From Chloromonas sp. AAM2 (lineage: Eukaryota; Chlorophyta; Chlorophyceae; Chlamydomonadales; Chlamydomonadaceae), in contig QAXH01005853.1 in assembly GCA_004335635.1 (NCBI GenBank), positions 44,457 to 88,276 on the forward strand: DNA of 43,820 nucleotides, written 5' to 3'. Shown piece after piece: positions 24,078 through 42,664 of this stretch. How positions within the stretch are numbered: the stretch's first letter is position 1; each line of letters opens with the position of its first letter. Under the pieces are notes generated by a model that did no database searches, had not been told where the DNA came from, and worked only from the letters and a program-made list of their open reading frames with translations. The translations under genes and the position numbers were made by a program.

Positions 24078-25814
24078 GCGCACACGCACGCACGCACGCA
24101 AGACTGCCGTCACAATGGACTATGCAGAGAACTAGCAATGCTGAGATGTGCACACAAGCGACAGGAGTAGTCGCCATCAAAGGATCCTCCGATGATGTGT
24201 TGATATGGCTGCTGATTTGCAAGCCCCTGCTATCTCCTCACCGTCAGGTGGATGGGCAGGAGAATGATGAGGGTCACCACGCTCACTTTAACGAAGGTTT
24301 CCCAGCCTGAGGCCAAAGGAAAGCACGGTAAAGCCTCGAGACACAGCTGAACAATCACAAATCTACATGATTGAAAGCCGCAATGTTTGCTCGTAATCAT
24401 TGAGACGGCTGTCCAAGCAGCAAGGACGTGACAAGGACAATATCAGCTGCTGTCCGTCACATGGCAAGTGTGTTGGTGCTATTGGCACACGTTCTGGCCA
24501 CGGCAAGCCACACTGATGCAAGCCCGATTTGCCCTCAGATTTACTGCACTTCGCGAGTTGTGGACCAGAATGTCACCTGTCCCTTCCAACCGACGAAGGT
24601 GTTGCGTGTGCAATGCATTGGCTGCTGTCACTGCCGCTGCAGCAAGCCATGGGCTAGGGAATTGACAAGCTATCGTGACTGTCATGTCTTGCTGATGCTG
24701 CTGAATGTCGCTGCGGCTGGTGCTGGTGCTGGTGCTGCTGCTCCTGCTGCTGCCAGGACACCTGCTGCTTGCTGCTGGAGTTGTTGCCAAGCCGCTCGCT
24801 TTCCTGCCTCCTCCCTTACCACCTGCTGTGGTAACCAGTGCTCCCTTTACGGCCACTGCCACAATCAGTGCTCCTGTCTGCGTACTGCTCTGGCTGTTGT
24901 CGTTGCTGCTGCAGCCGCGTTGTCCTGCACCTGTAATGGCTGCTCTCTTTCAGCTGCCCTCATCAAGGTGCTGCTGAGGCGCTGCATGGGCTGTGCCGCT
25001 GCTACTGCTGCTTCCCAAGCCGTTGCAGTGCCACCCGGTGAAAAATCATCCATACTTAATGAAACTACAATGGTAACCAACCGAATTGGGGGCACCCAAA
25101 CTCACGCTGTTCGTGTGCCTTAACTGTAGTTGTCTAATCGCAAATTGAGTATAAGAGACTCGCAACAAAGTCCCTGATAGCAGTCAGTGTCATCAACAAA
25201 TAATCCAAAAGTCCGTGGTGCGACTCACCAAACTGCAGAACTCGCATGTACATTGCACTGTCCAGCCCTGCCACTTGAATGAGCTCCTGCACAAGGATAT
25301 GAGAACAGCGTCGCATGTGTGAAGCCAGGCCTATGCGTCATTTGTGTCTGCATGTGTCTGAGCTCTCTAAGGCACGTCATGTTGCTTCGCACCGTCTCTG
25401 GGTAGGTGTAAATCACGCCAATCCATGCCCAAAGACCGGGAGGGAGGCGGCGAGGCTTGTACTCAATGGATGTGTCGAACCTGCAGTGTTTGCAACCTTG
25501 GCAGGTGTCATTGTGTGGTCTGCACATGGTGGGCCGGATGCATGTCTCAACGGGTCTGGGCAAATGTGAGTGCGATAGATGCACTCAAATGCCACACCTT
25601 TTGGGCGCATAGAAGCGCCGTGCCCACGACTTGACGCGAAGCCAGCTGAAGAGCAAGAAGACGATTATGGCCAAGCCAATGTTGATGGCGAACGCAGTCC
25701 CGACGGATGCGCCTATAAGGAGCAAAGCACCGACATGAACTGGAGCACAACCGATCACTATGCGCAGTGAATGCTGCTGATGAGCGTGGGTTTCCACGTA
25801 CCTGATGCCGCCAT
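9980..25814 (-). CDS. OSCA/TMEM63 (CSC1-like) hyperosmolality- and stretch-gated cation channel, 30 exons, 1012 aa
   Basis: Complete. Exons: 25802-25814, 25598-25712, 25393-25480, 25229-25286, 24242-24306, 23761-23799, 23271-23339, 22660-22779, 22205-22335, 21697-21747, 21197-21304, 20743-20809, 20202-20342, 19407-19520, 18989-19117, 18511-18689, 17878-17968, 17298-17414, 16918-16992, 16165-16311, 15609-15759, 15083-15150, 14091-14175, 13666-13693, 13222-13284, 12645-12744, 12164-12274, 11112-11189, 10609-10672, 9980-10353. All phases agree. TM0 is at residues ~6-30, [11 protein letters not shown] at ~78, and TM1 at ~97-112. The TM1-TM2 loop has [10 protein letters not shown] at ~127; TM2 is at ~170-189 and [12 protein letters not shown] follows. 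The cytosolic domain (~190-525) has a six-lysine run and ends GAPEPKE then IIWSSLP. The RSN1_7TM (DUF221) pore helices fill ~535-830 ([25 protein letters not shown]). An acidic, Pro/Ser-rich tail of ~120 residues follows, longer than in plant OSCAs (~770 aa). Family role: Ca2+-permeable channel at the plasma membrane or endomembranes. Intron 18 has a GC donor. Confidence 0.93.
11710..11782 (+). repeat. tetranucleotide repeat (CTAT/CTGC)n
   Basis: Compound microsatellite of ctat, ctgc and ctgt units in the intron between OSCA exons 27 and 28. Confidence 0.95.
12877..12978 (+). repeat. 21-bp minisatellite x5
   Basis: Four full units and one partial unit of ggggcgataagtgtacaaac-t, with single-base variants. 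The unit is a multiple of three, so it is open in several frames. It is intronic, between OSCA exons 25 and 26. Confidence 0.95.
14419..14463 (-). repeat. echo of OSCA exon 23 acceptor and exon start
   Basis: On the minus strand a pyrimidine tract, CAG and ATTGCCGCCACGCCCC are repeated about 245 bp upstream of the true exon 23 start (14175). The copy reads IAATP and then diverges. The repeat continues on the intron side (cagcgcag). Confidence 0.7.
15535..15584 (+). repeat. 10-bp tandem repeat (CGTTTCAAAC)n
   Basis: About five imperfect copies of cgtttcaaac. On the minus strand it begins about 25 bases inside the intron that follows OSCA exon 21. Confidence 0.9.
16327..16410 (+). repeat. GAGT/GCGT/GGGC compound microsatellite
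   Basis: A drifting tetranucleotide run (gtga, ggga, gtgc, gagc, gggc). On the minus strand it lies just before the acceptor of OSCA exon 20, about 15 bases from the exon. Confidence 0.9.
18462..18506 (+). repeat. (AC)n microsatellite beside a splice donor
   Basis: About 22 AC units. On the minus strand the donor of OSCA exon 16 is GTGAGTG followed directly by the TG run, so the repeat starts within the first ten bases of the intron. Confidence 0.97.
19663..19706 (-). repeat. echo of OSCA exon 14 acceptor and exon start
   Basis: The minus strand repeats the exon 14 start (GCGGGTGACGTGCTGGGC, true start 19520) about 165 bp upstream. It has an intact CAG acceptor and reads AGDVLGGI versus AGDVLGDI in the real exon. 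The flanking GTGTGTGCCTGCC intron bases are copied too. Confidence 0.75.
21510..21587 (+). repeat. hexanucleotide repeat (GCCGAC)5(GCCCAC)8
   Basis: Two adjoining, perfectly regular hexamer arrays differing by one base per unit, in the intron between OSCA exons 10 and 11. Confidence 0.97.
22393..22480 (-). repeat. tandem copy of OSCA exon 9 start and its acceptor
   Basis: The minus strand carries a second copy, 96 bp upstream, of the acceptor and first 39 bases of exon 9 (true exon 22205-22335). It encodes the same 13 residues, [13 protein letters not shown], and then leaves the frame. The copied unit also includes intron sequence (GGGCACATGGGC), so this is a genomic duplication across the splice junction. 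The downstream copy is the one that continues into [10 protein letters not shown]. Confidence 0.9.
22905..22965 (-). repeat. weak echo of OSCA exon 8 acceptor region
   Basis: The plus-strand pattern tttgcc-tgcgg-gtca-ggga...gggatcag...tcacag at the true exon 8 edge (22774-22818) recurs here with changes, about 145 bp further into the intron. Confidence 0.5.
23358..23500 (+). repeat. ~40-bp imperfect tandem repeat x3
   Basis: Three diverged units sharing catgacatc, caagcac and ccgaggta, in the intron upstream of OSCA exon 7 (minus strand). Confidence 0.8.
23909..24100 (+). repeat. (AC)n/(GCAC)n microsatellite with assembly gap
   Basis: Long AC array with CGCA borders, interrupted by Ns. It lies in the intron between OSCA exons 5 and 6. 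Confidence 0.97.
23980..24020. other. assembly gap (41 N)
   Basis: A run of 41 N bases within the AC microsatellite. True array length is unknown, but no coding exon is interrupted: the flanking exons 24242-24306 and 23761-23799 join in phase. Confidence 0.98.
24428..25123 (+). other. 231-codon open frame inside OSCA intron 4, unknown
   Basis: A plus-strand ATG frame runs opposite to the host gene, wholly within the intron between exons 4 and 5. It starts with a signal-peptide-like segment ([20 protein letters not shown] from the second Met). It is then Cys-rich (many C and CC pairs) and Ala-rich, where it overlaps CTG/GCT trinucleotide runs near 24705-24770 and 24900-24920. No family is recognised. 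The length may be an artefact of CTG repeats; no splice or promoter evidence supports it. Confidence 0.2.
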
Positions 25815-26527
25815 GGTTGCAGAGAGAGCGGTATCTCAAGCACTTGCGTGCGGATACTTGAGCTCAGACCACAACTGCTTCGTTAATTAGCGTCTGAGAA
25901 AGCGTTGCACCGCTTGCCCTAAGCAAACAAGCTTCGGTGCATCGCACATTTCAGAATCTCGAAGCACATTAATCTCATCGCATTTGCTGAATTTGGGGTA
26001 CAGCTTTGCGACACTGCTGCTATTCGCACCGCCACCAGCGTCCGAGGGCCCTGTTTGTCGTAATACGAAACCCGGTCACTCACTCATGCGCTTTTTGTGC
26101 ACCGGGTTTTGTGCTCTTCCGGTGCCTGTCGCATTAGGACGCAAAGCCAGAGGCGCAGCCCGTAGCAGGCACCATTGCAACGGCCAGCCGCTACAGAGAC
26201 AAGTGCGCCTTCCCCGAGGCACAGGCCCTTATACTGCCACGGCAGCAGGTAGTAGGTGAGACCACTGGAAGGCCCTTACATTCAGATGCATGGATCAATT
26301 GAAATCATGGGCTTAGTTGACACTGAGAAGAGGCGCAGACAATCTGACGATCGCTTGGCATGGATGGCCAGTATCCTCTGAAATGAGCAGCAGTAGCGCT
26401 TCCCTCTTCCTCTATCGTGGAGCTCCTGACATAGAGTCCTCCATTTCTTGCACACAGTACTGGACAATGCTGCACGGCACTTGAGCATGGGCAGATTGCA
26501 GCAGCCCACCGATTGCCCATTTGGCGC
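25815..26527. other. OSCA 5' flank, no further gene seen
   Basis: This should hold the promoter and 5' untranslated region of the OSCA-like gene. On the minus strand near 26290-26340, weak Hsp70-like wording (AKR...SVSTKPMISID) suggests that the Hsp70 relic may extend here, but it is too decayed to annotate firmly. Confidence 0.35.
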
Positions 26528-26720
26528 TGGGAGTCGTCCAACTAGGCAGACAGCCTTCTTGACCTCCTTGTCAGCTCTCAGGGAAAGCCTGGGCAGTCTC
26601 CTTCACCTTAATTAGAACCATGGAGCTGATCTCCTCGGCCTTGAACACCTTGTCCACACCCTTGTAGTTGACTGCAGGCACCCCCGTAATCTCCAACTAC
26701 TACGCATGCAGGTGGACACG
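26528..26720 (-). pseudogene. Hsp70 fragment, decayed (cytosolic type, ATPase domain)
   Basis: The minus strand reads VNYKGVDKVFKAEEISSMVL then IKVKETAQAF. This matches the cytosolic Hsp70 segment YKGE-K-F-PEEISSMVL-KMKE-AEA. An in-frame stop (PES*) follows, then KEVKKAV and, after a frame change, DDSQRQ, which corresponds to the conserved NDSQRQ block; the intervening VTVPAYF is lost. It differs from the intact mitochondrial Hsp70 in this window ([17 protein letters not shown]), so it is not a copy of that gene. It is probably a relic of a separate Hsp70 gene. Confidence 0.75.
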
Positions 26721-27199
26721 CGACAGGGGCAAGCAAACGCGCATGCACCAGCCCTGATGTGTTTTCTTACGCGGGCACCATGTGACGGCCACTATGACAT
26801 TGCTAGCGTAGATGTGTAGTCCAGCATTCACCCTGAGCGCTGACCAATGCATTGCAGCATGCATGCAAGCAAGGCAGCGCCTCTGGAGCGTGTGCGCAGA
26901 CTGAACAAGTCCTGCCCGGCAGAGTGGGACTGCCGTATGTCCAAAGCAGGAGTTGCTCAGGCTAAAGAAGGGCATCAGTCCCTTGTTGCGAGTCAGCTCC
27001 TTGTTGCGGTGACAGTACACATCCACTGCCATTAGCACAGCCCACACGTGTGGAGGGAAAGCCACCATCAGCACACCCACGACTGAGACTGAGCCTTTTT
27101 TTTGGTACATAACAAACAACGTACATAACAACAAGTATGACTACACCAAGTAGTTTTGAAAGACTTCTCCTAGACCTTGCCTTTTTTCCTTGCATCTTC

Positions 27200-27283
27200 A
27201 CATAGTTCCCCCTTCCTTTTTCCTTCGGAAAGGAAGTGGAAGACTATGTCCTCCTTTTTCCGTAGGAAAAAGGAAACATAGTC
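27200..27283. repeat. two overlapping inverted repeats (alternative hairpins)
   Basis: acatagt (27200-27206) can pair with actatgt (27243-27249) around an inner stem cttccttt/aaaggaag. The same middle arm gactatgt (27242-27249) can instead pair with acatagtc (27276-27283), enclosing CCTTTTTCC-gta-GGAAAAAGG. The two folds exclude each other. Confidence 0.85.
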
Positions 27284-27883
27284 AGGCGTTACAAGGAGGT
27301 TGCGGCACACATTGACTCCATTGCAACAGTCTTGTAAAGGGGAATCTAGCCGGCTTGATGGGTTCCTTGTGGCTATCACCCCAAATAGAGCTGCTGGAAT
27401 GAGCTACTGCAATTCATGGGTATAGTGACATGCCCTATTTCGACCACACTACGCCTGTCAGAGTTCGCGAGCATCAACCTATCAAGTGGGTGATGGAATG
27501 GGATCTTGTCAAAAAAGGGACTGTCACGATACTTGGTAGACCTCCGCAAGTCTTTACACAAGCGTTTGTTGGTGACATGCAGGTGTGCAAGGTGGCTTGT
27601 TGTTGTGAGTGAGAGCGCTTTCACAATCACAGCATCCTTGGGCTTGGGGCTGACTGTAGGCTGGAGATGGGCACCAGTGTCTTGCTCAGATGCGTGGAAA
27701 AAGTCCAGCGTAGGGAATGCTGCTGATCAGGGTGGGGTTCCACGTACGTGATTGGTAATCCCTCACCGGCCCAATTTTTCACCGGCCCACATGCCCTTGC
27801 TTCACCATCTGGTCATCTCTGCACTTTGACTCAGCTACGAGTAGCAGACAGCAACAGCGAGAGCGCACTATTGTGTACTGGTA

Positions 27884-27888
27884 TTACA
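27884..27888 (-). promoter_or_regulatory. possible poly(A) signal TGTAA for phosphoglycerate kinase
   Basis: TGTAA, the usual poly(A) signal of volvocine algae, occurs on the minus strand about 270 bases past the stop codon of the phosphoglycerate kinase gene. A pentamer is easily found by chance. Confidence 0.3.
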
Positions 27889-28159
27889 GAACCGTTGCCT
27901 TGTTGCGTACATCCTAGTAGAAAGCACTAGGGAGGAAAAACTAAACAAGGACGACAGGTATCGTTAATCAAGCCGAACCCCATTGCCAACAAAAACTTCA
28001 ACTGTGCATGGGGCACAAGCGAGCGGGAAAAGGCACTGGCAGGGGCGTGTTCGATGTGACAGTCAGTATCTCGCTGTTCCGAGGTGTGACGTCGCGCCAT
28101 GTCCGTGTGGGGGGTTAGTAAAGTGGGTGGTGGAGAGGAGAGTGTTTGTGTTTGAGAAT

Positions 28160-31100
28160 TTACTTCTTCTCGTTGAGTGCGGCGACGCCGGGCAGAGTCT
28201 TGCCCTCCAGCAGCTCCAGGGAGGCACCGCCTGCAGACAACAACCCAACGACAAATCAGTGCTCAAGCATATGTACAAGACCCACGAATAATCATGCACA
28301 CATGAGCAGCTACGTTGGGCAAAATGAAAGCCAACGATTTTGCATATGAAACGGCCACAGCTGTGCGTGTCTGCCAAACCATTATTCGCCCCAGAGCAGC
28401 TGTGCACGCTACAACATGGAATCACTGGTACTCGCCCAGAGCCACCACCTGGCATCATGTCAGCCAGCTGGGATCCACAAACCACACACTTACCACCGGT
28501 TGAGATGTGGCTGATCTTGTCAGCCACGCCTGCCTGCTCAGCAGCGGCCACGCTGTCACCGCCACCAATGATGGTGATGCAGCCCTGGGGGGTCAGGCCG
28601 GCCAGGGTGTTGGCGATGGAGGTGGTGCCGTTGGCGAACTTGGGGAACTCGAACACACCCATGGGGCCGTTCCAGACAACAGTCTTGGCATCCTTGAGGG
28701 CATCTGCGACAACAATGGCGGCTCGAGCTTAGCTTATGAAATGACAACATGTGGTTATGACAATCCAGGTGACATTGAGGTCGTGACATATGGGGATACA
28801 CTTTTAACTGGGGCAAGCACTTGGCTTGCTCCTGTCATAGCATGAGCGCGACAGTCTTGATGTTCAGATGCATGCACAAGTGCACGTGTGTGTTAGTGCA
28901 TGACCCCTCAGTCAATAAGCGGAGTTCCGCCTTCATACGAACAGTCAGGCCGCTGAACTTTTCGTGATCATCACCGGGGTCAGCACTTGTCTCATCCATT
29001 TGCTTGAAAGTCCTGTCCCATCCATGTCCACCCTTTCTTGCATCTCATACTCACCCTCAAACAGCTTGACGGACTTGGGTCCGATGTCCAGACCCATCCA
29101 GCCGTCTGGGATGGCGTCGATGTCCACTGTCTGGGAGTTTGCGTCAGGTGCGAACTTATCGGCAACCACAACATCGACGGGCAGCAGCAGCTGGCAGCCC
29201 TTGGCTGCGGCCATGGCCTCAAGCTTCTTGGCCAGCTCCATCTTGTCGTCCTCAACCAGGGAGGAGCCGACCTGTGCAGGAGAAGAGAAATCCGTGTTGC
29301 GTGGAGCGACGCAGCAGTGACAGCCTGACTGACCCAGCTTGTTGTTGCATATGCACGTGTAATGCGCTAGGAATGCTACCCATGGCACAAACAAAAATCA
29401 GCCATGCACAGCCAGGCTGTCCGTGACGTGTTGGCATCTGTGTCCACGACTCGGTGCAGCAAGACTCTTGCCACCCCATCCAGTCCCAGGCCCTATACAT
29501 GGTTCAGCAAAGCTGCGGGGACAGCAAGGCGCTTGCTCCCAGGTCCCAGGCCACGCACCTTGAGTCCGCGTGCCTTGTAGAATGTGAAGATCATGCCGCC
29601 TCCGATGATGACCTTGTCGGCCTTCTCCATGAGCGACTCCACCACGGTGATCTTGGTGGACACCTTGGAGCCGCCCACGATGGCAACGAAGGGCTTCTTG
29701 GGCTCCTTCACGGCGCCTGTCAAGCAGACACAACACACATAGATTTGCATTATGTGTCTCTACCTACTGATCCACCTAGTGATTAACAGGTAACCAAAGC
29801 AATCAGATTGATGCTTTGACGTGATCTGTGCACATGCGTGTGATGGGAATGTGGTTCCATGGTCACCTGAGCTCGCATCAAGTGAGTTGAAATTGTGACT
29901 ATGCAGCTGTCGATGACTGTGGGTCGCAGGCAAGATGCCTTGTCCGGCTAAGCAGGGGGTCGTGCAAATGATCAATCAGGTCAAGCTGAGGTGCGCTAGG
30001 TTACATGTGTTTACGACTGTGTCCTTTACATCTGTCATCCGTATAATCGGTTGTAATGGTCTGACTGAGAAAGGGCTGCAGTAAACTGTCCTCACCGTCA
30101 AGGTAGTCCAGCTCCTTCTGCAGCAGGAAGCCGGCCACGCTTGGCTTCAGGTACTTTGTCACACCCTCGGTGGAGGCATGGGCGCGGTGAGCAGTGCCAA
30201 AGGCGTCGTTCACGTACAGGTCAGCGTTGGCAGCCAGCTGCATGAGAGCAACACAGATACACATACACTTGGTTGAACATCATTGCATGGCTGCATGGCA
30301 ATGGGCTGGGCAATGTAAGTGGGGTGTGGGAACAGTGAAGGGTACACTAGGGTTACGCAGGGCAGGGCTTTGACTCTGACAGGGCCAACTCTTTTCTGCT
30401 CACCTGCTTGGCGAACTCAGCGTCATTCTTCTCCTCCTGCTTGTAGAAGCGCACATTCTCCAGCAGCAGCAGCTGCAGATGCAAACACATCAGTGCAAGC
30501 GCGAACTCAGGATTAAGTTCATGACTGAGCTGGGACTACGGGTGCTTAAGACAGCAAGACAATTGTTTGGCTGTTCGATACAGTTTGAACGCGTGCATTG
30601 GTAGAAACGTGGGGAACGGAGGAGCAGTCAAACTCACCTCGCCGTTGTTCATGCCCTTCACGGCAGACTCCACGGCGGGGCCAACGCAGTCCTCCACCAG
30701 CTTGACCTGCAGTGCAAGCGAGAATTCTGCATTTGTAGCGCTGCTCTGTTTATCGTACTGGCAGCGATTGTCGCTGCTTATCTGGAGATAAATCTGATCC
30801 TGCAAGCTTACTCACGGGCTTGCCAATCAGCTGAGACAGGCGACCAACCACTGGGGACAAGGAGAACTTCTTCTTGTCCTCCTCCTTGTTCTCGCCCTTT
30901 GGACGGCCCTGCAGAAGCATGCATTGTGTGCGCCATCTGTTAGTCAGAGGTATCTCGCCCCAGCCATGAATCACCACACACCAGTTCAAGACGAAGAACT
31001 CCATTTTCTCTTTTGCTTGCTTACTCTTGTCGTCAATCTATTTGCTTACCAAGTGAGAGGTCAGGAGCACCTTGGCACCGTTGTCGAGCAGATACTTCAG

Positions 31101-31517
31101 GGTTGGGATGGCAGCGCGGATGCGGGTGTCGTCGCTGATTGCTCCAGACTTGTCAAGCGGCACGTTCAAGTCTGCGTTCAAGACAAGTGCAAAACTGGTC
31201 GTGAGCCTGGAATCATCATTTAATCTTTTACGATCTTCATTGACCATCCACTTACCAGCACGGACGAACACGCGCTTGCCCTCCAGATCAGCCTTCTTCA
31301 GGTCACCCACGGACACCTTAGCGGCCTTGACAACCACGGACTTGCGGCTGATGCGTGCGGCCAGCTGGGGAGCAGCAACCTGGACGAAAGATGGGGCTGA
31401 CATGGCCAGAGGGCTCGACACCGATGGGCGGACTGACACCCCAGCGAATGCACGGGGTGCAGCCACGCGGCGGCCAGCCACGCGGGAAGCCATCTGCGTC
31501 TTCATGTTGAGTGCCAT
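28160..31517 (-). CDS. PGK1: phosphoglycerate kinase, chloroplast precursor, 10 exons, 470 aa
   Basis: Exons: 31256-31517, 31050-31171, 30816-30908, 30638-30706, 30404-30472, 30096-30237, 29559-29716, 29055-29271, 28494-28703, 28160-28230. All joins are GT-AG and in phase. It catalyses ATP + 3-phosphoglycerate to ADP + 1,3-bisphosphoglycerate in the stromal Calvin cycle. The first ~65 residues are a transit peptide ([20 protein letters not shown], rich in Ala/Arg/Ser, no acids; VVVKA|A likely near the cut). Then come [11 protein letters not shown] (~84-94), LLTSHLGRPKG (~124-133), [14 protein letters not shown] (~215), [12 protein letters not shown] (~263-274), [14 protein letters not shown] (~387-400) and [11 protein letters not shown]. 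Start and wording match chlorophyte plastid enzymes closely; the length is normal for them. Upstream sequence (31518-31620) must hold the promoter, but I saw no certain element. Confidence 0.97.
28867..28995 (+). repeat. dispersed ~128-bp repeat, copy 1
   Basis: Shares about 90% of its bases with 33572-33699, including a perfect ~60-bp core from tgcatgacccctcagtcaat through cgctgaactt, then atcatcaccgggg. This copy lies in intron 8 of phosphoglycerate kinase, next to exon 8. Confidence 0.9.
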
Positions 31518-33229
31518 TTTCGAGTCGGTCTTAAAGTGCCGAACTCATCATCCTGAGCCATCAAATGCGGCTTTGAGCAGGTCACACCTGTGACCGGGCC
31601 ACATCAACGTGCGGCCAAACGCACCTCCAGACCAAAGGCTGAGCAGATGCTGTTCAGATGATAGACATCAGAAGGATCTGCAACAGTGACTGCCCAAAAG
31701 TCCTGTTTGGCTTGGCCAGTCCTTCATTGGCTCACTTGGTTATGCGCCCTGCTATGCCTCTCCTCCTCCTCCTTTTTCAATCATCACCGGGGTCAGCATG
31801 TGTCATCATTCCCACAGGAAAGATCGGTATGTCATGTATAACACATGCAGACGTATTGCCATGTGCGCCATTCGTGCAATGACGATATTGAGTGGGCTCT
31901 GGTTGAACACTGTACTTGCTGGACAAGCACTACAACGAACCATCAGCGAGCGTGATCACGTGCTTCTCCTGCTGATCTGCAAGGGTTTGACATAACTTTC
32001 GTGTTGATGCCAAAGATTGGTCCATGCCTTGTCTCGTGGCGCATTGTTTGTGGTGCCTTTGCCTTGTCTCATACTTCTCGAATGCATTCAATCCTGCGAG
32101 GACCCTAACTGGGTGCACCATCCTGGATATCTTCAATAGACCCCTGTAGATCGGCCCTAAGCAACATTAAAGCAAAGCCCTTTGTCCTTGGCAGTAACTG
32201 TGCTGATTGCTTGGTTGGAAGTTCTGGGACAATTTGCAGTGGCACCAAGTGGGACCAGTGTTGTGATGTGAACATCGGAATCTTTTTTTGTTGACCTGTT
32301 GGCTGCAGGAGATCTCAGTTGCAATGACATGCTGCGACTGCATGCTCTAGCCATATAAACAGGACTGCCCTGGCAGCTTGGTTGCAAGGTAAACACGTGA
32401 CGTGCAAACTGATGCATTATGGCTGCAGATCTGCCAGGTGCTTTACATTTTGGCTGCTCCGACAGAGCCCTGCAGTGAGTCGTGGTTTGATTGATTACAA
32501 GGAGGGAGTGCACACAGGCTGGTATAATCCACACAGGTACGAACGAGCCTCTTACAAGTATGATATCCACACGCTCGCACACAGCACACCCTGCATACAT
32601 AACAAGTGCATATGACAAAGGAATCGACATGTATTGAACTCGCATATCCAGTGAACAACATCAAACAATCTTCTCAACAAACTCTCACTGCACTCCCAGG
32701 CATCGTCATCTTTCCACCGCTTCACAGCTGTACTTTCCTGCACACCGGCCTTTGCCAATCAAACAATGAGTCAAGCGATTCCTGCCCAACCTGCATTGGT
32801 TCCAGTCCAGGGTTGCTGACGGTAAACCAGACGCCATTCCCAGCCTTTCTTGCCTCATGGCGTTTGCATGTGATTGCCAGTCTGGCAATGCAGATGAAAT
32901 GGGGTTCATAAGATATCCACAGTCAGCCCATTTCCACAAAAGTATGTCATTCCACGCAGACTGAGAGTGCTCGGCCTAATACCATGATTGTGCCAAGGGG
33001 CAAAACTGGGCATGCTGCTTTGTAGCCGTTCATCTTGGTTTGTAGACGATGGGCAATTGCAGTGGCAATAACCCAGACACCAGCCCATCGAAAACGTACA
33101 CCGCTTTGTGCCTCTCTTATCAATTCTGTCCCTGACTGCCATCATGTCCTTTGACACACGCAGCAGCTCGACAACCTACATGCGTGAATGAAGTCCGAGT
33201 CGCCCCAGTCATTGACACGCTGCGGCTGC
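31518..33229. other. intergenic between PGK and mitochondrial Hsp70
   Basis: No supported gene. It contains a short third copy (31778-31804) of the right end of the 128-bp repeat and a partial inverted copy (near 32219-32234) of the repeat seen at 378-404. The PGK promoter lies at its lower end and the Hsp70 3' flank at its upper end; TGTAA pentamers on the minus strand occur near 32442, 32493 and 32551. Confidence 0.45.
31778..31804 (+). repeat. dispersed repeat, right-end fragment
   Basis: caatcatcaccggggtcagc and the following atgtgtc match the last part of the repeat copies at 28867-28995 and 33572-33699. Confidence 0.75.
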
Positions 33230-41653
<8,424 letters not shown>

Positions 41654-42664
41654 CTCGGCGACTCAACCTGCGGAATGGCCACGCCACCTCAGCCGCCGCT
41701 CACCTGATGGCACGCTGCGCCAGCGGCTGTAGCATAGCATGTATATCATGGTCAGCCTGCGAGAAGCATCGGGCACGATTGTCATGGATCGTCTGATTCG
41801 GGCGATCCAGGTGAAGAGATCGTCGCGTAGTCCGGGGGCCCATGAGTCAAGCACCACCCCAATCAGCCTGTGTAAGGTATGGCGTAGATCACCTTTTGCA
41901 ATCCACTGCGAAGCACGCGTCCAACGAGTCCGCTGGCCGACCTCATTTCTCAAACCGTCCCCAGACGCTGGCAGCAAGCTCAAAATATCGCAAGATTGCT
42001 AAGAAGCGTGAATTAGAACCTCCAAAGTCACCGCAGCGGAAGTTGGCTTCAACAACTTGGCTTTGTGTGGGTGGATCCGTCCACAACCCACAACTTCTAC
42101 TTCTGGAAGCACGTGGGTGGGTGCATTACGCACAAGCCCAAAAGCCCAAAACAGATGTTCTGAGACAGTTGGTGTGACACCCCTCGTGTGTTTTGCAGTG
42201 TGACCCCTGACAGTGCCCTCTGCTCGTGCTGCAGTCACTGCAGCCCCTGTACGTGGCTGTCTGTTGACGTCTGCTGAAAATATGAGAGCGAGACAGGCTG
42301 TGTTGTGCTGGGTGGGATGGGCAGCTAGATTGCATTACGAAACGTGGCAGGGCCTGCCTATGTACCACACCCATGCAACACCAGTCGCGTTGCATTACAT
42401 GGTGAAAGGGCTAGAGCACTAGCCCGTATTCGCTGCTGATACCAAGTAAAGGGATTTCTAATGGTCAGCAGAGTTTGGTTGTCTCGGTGGGCTGTCACTA
42501 CACGGACTAAGAGCGCTTGCCAACAGACGCCCTTACGTATGGTTCACAGAACCGTGTGCTCTGTAGCATGACATGAGCGTGTACAGCAGCCAAAAGAAAG
42601 CTTGTGACAGGCCCGGCTGTGCTTTTGAAAATGCTGTGCCTTGTGTGCTTTGCTTTGCCCACAG
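41654..42664. other. 5' flank of mitochondrial Hsp70, no firm gene
   Basis: Should hold the Hsp70 promoter and perhaps its first exon (ATG at about 41742 minus, donor GTGAGC). A single two-unit heat-shock-like palindrome ttctggaa lies at 42101-42108, too little to call. Open frames at 41663-41983 (minus) and 41842-42177 (plus) are unrecognised. Confidence 0.35.

Larger units (their letters stand above)
26721..28159. other. intergenic, no intact gene
   Basis: Holds the 3' flank of phosphoglycerate kinase, the hairpin pair at 27200-27283, and at 27717-27757 a partial copy of the first donor region of the OSCA gene (ctgctgat-ag-gtgg-gtt-ccacgtac). Open frames at 27376-27630 (minus) and 27430-27612 (plus) are unrecognised. 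Confidence 0.4.

Noticed and set aside
42101..42108. ttctggaa as a heat-shock element for the mitochondrial Hsp70
   Set aside because: Only two of the usual three alternating nGAAn units, about 450 bp from the start codon; expected by chance.
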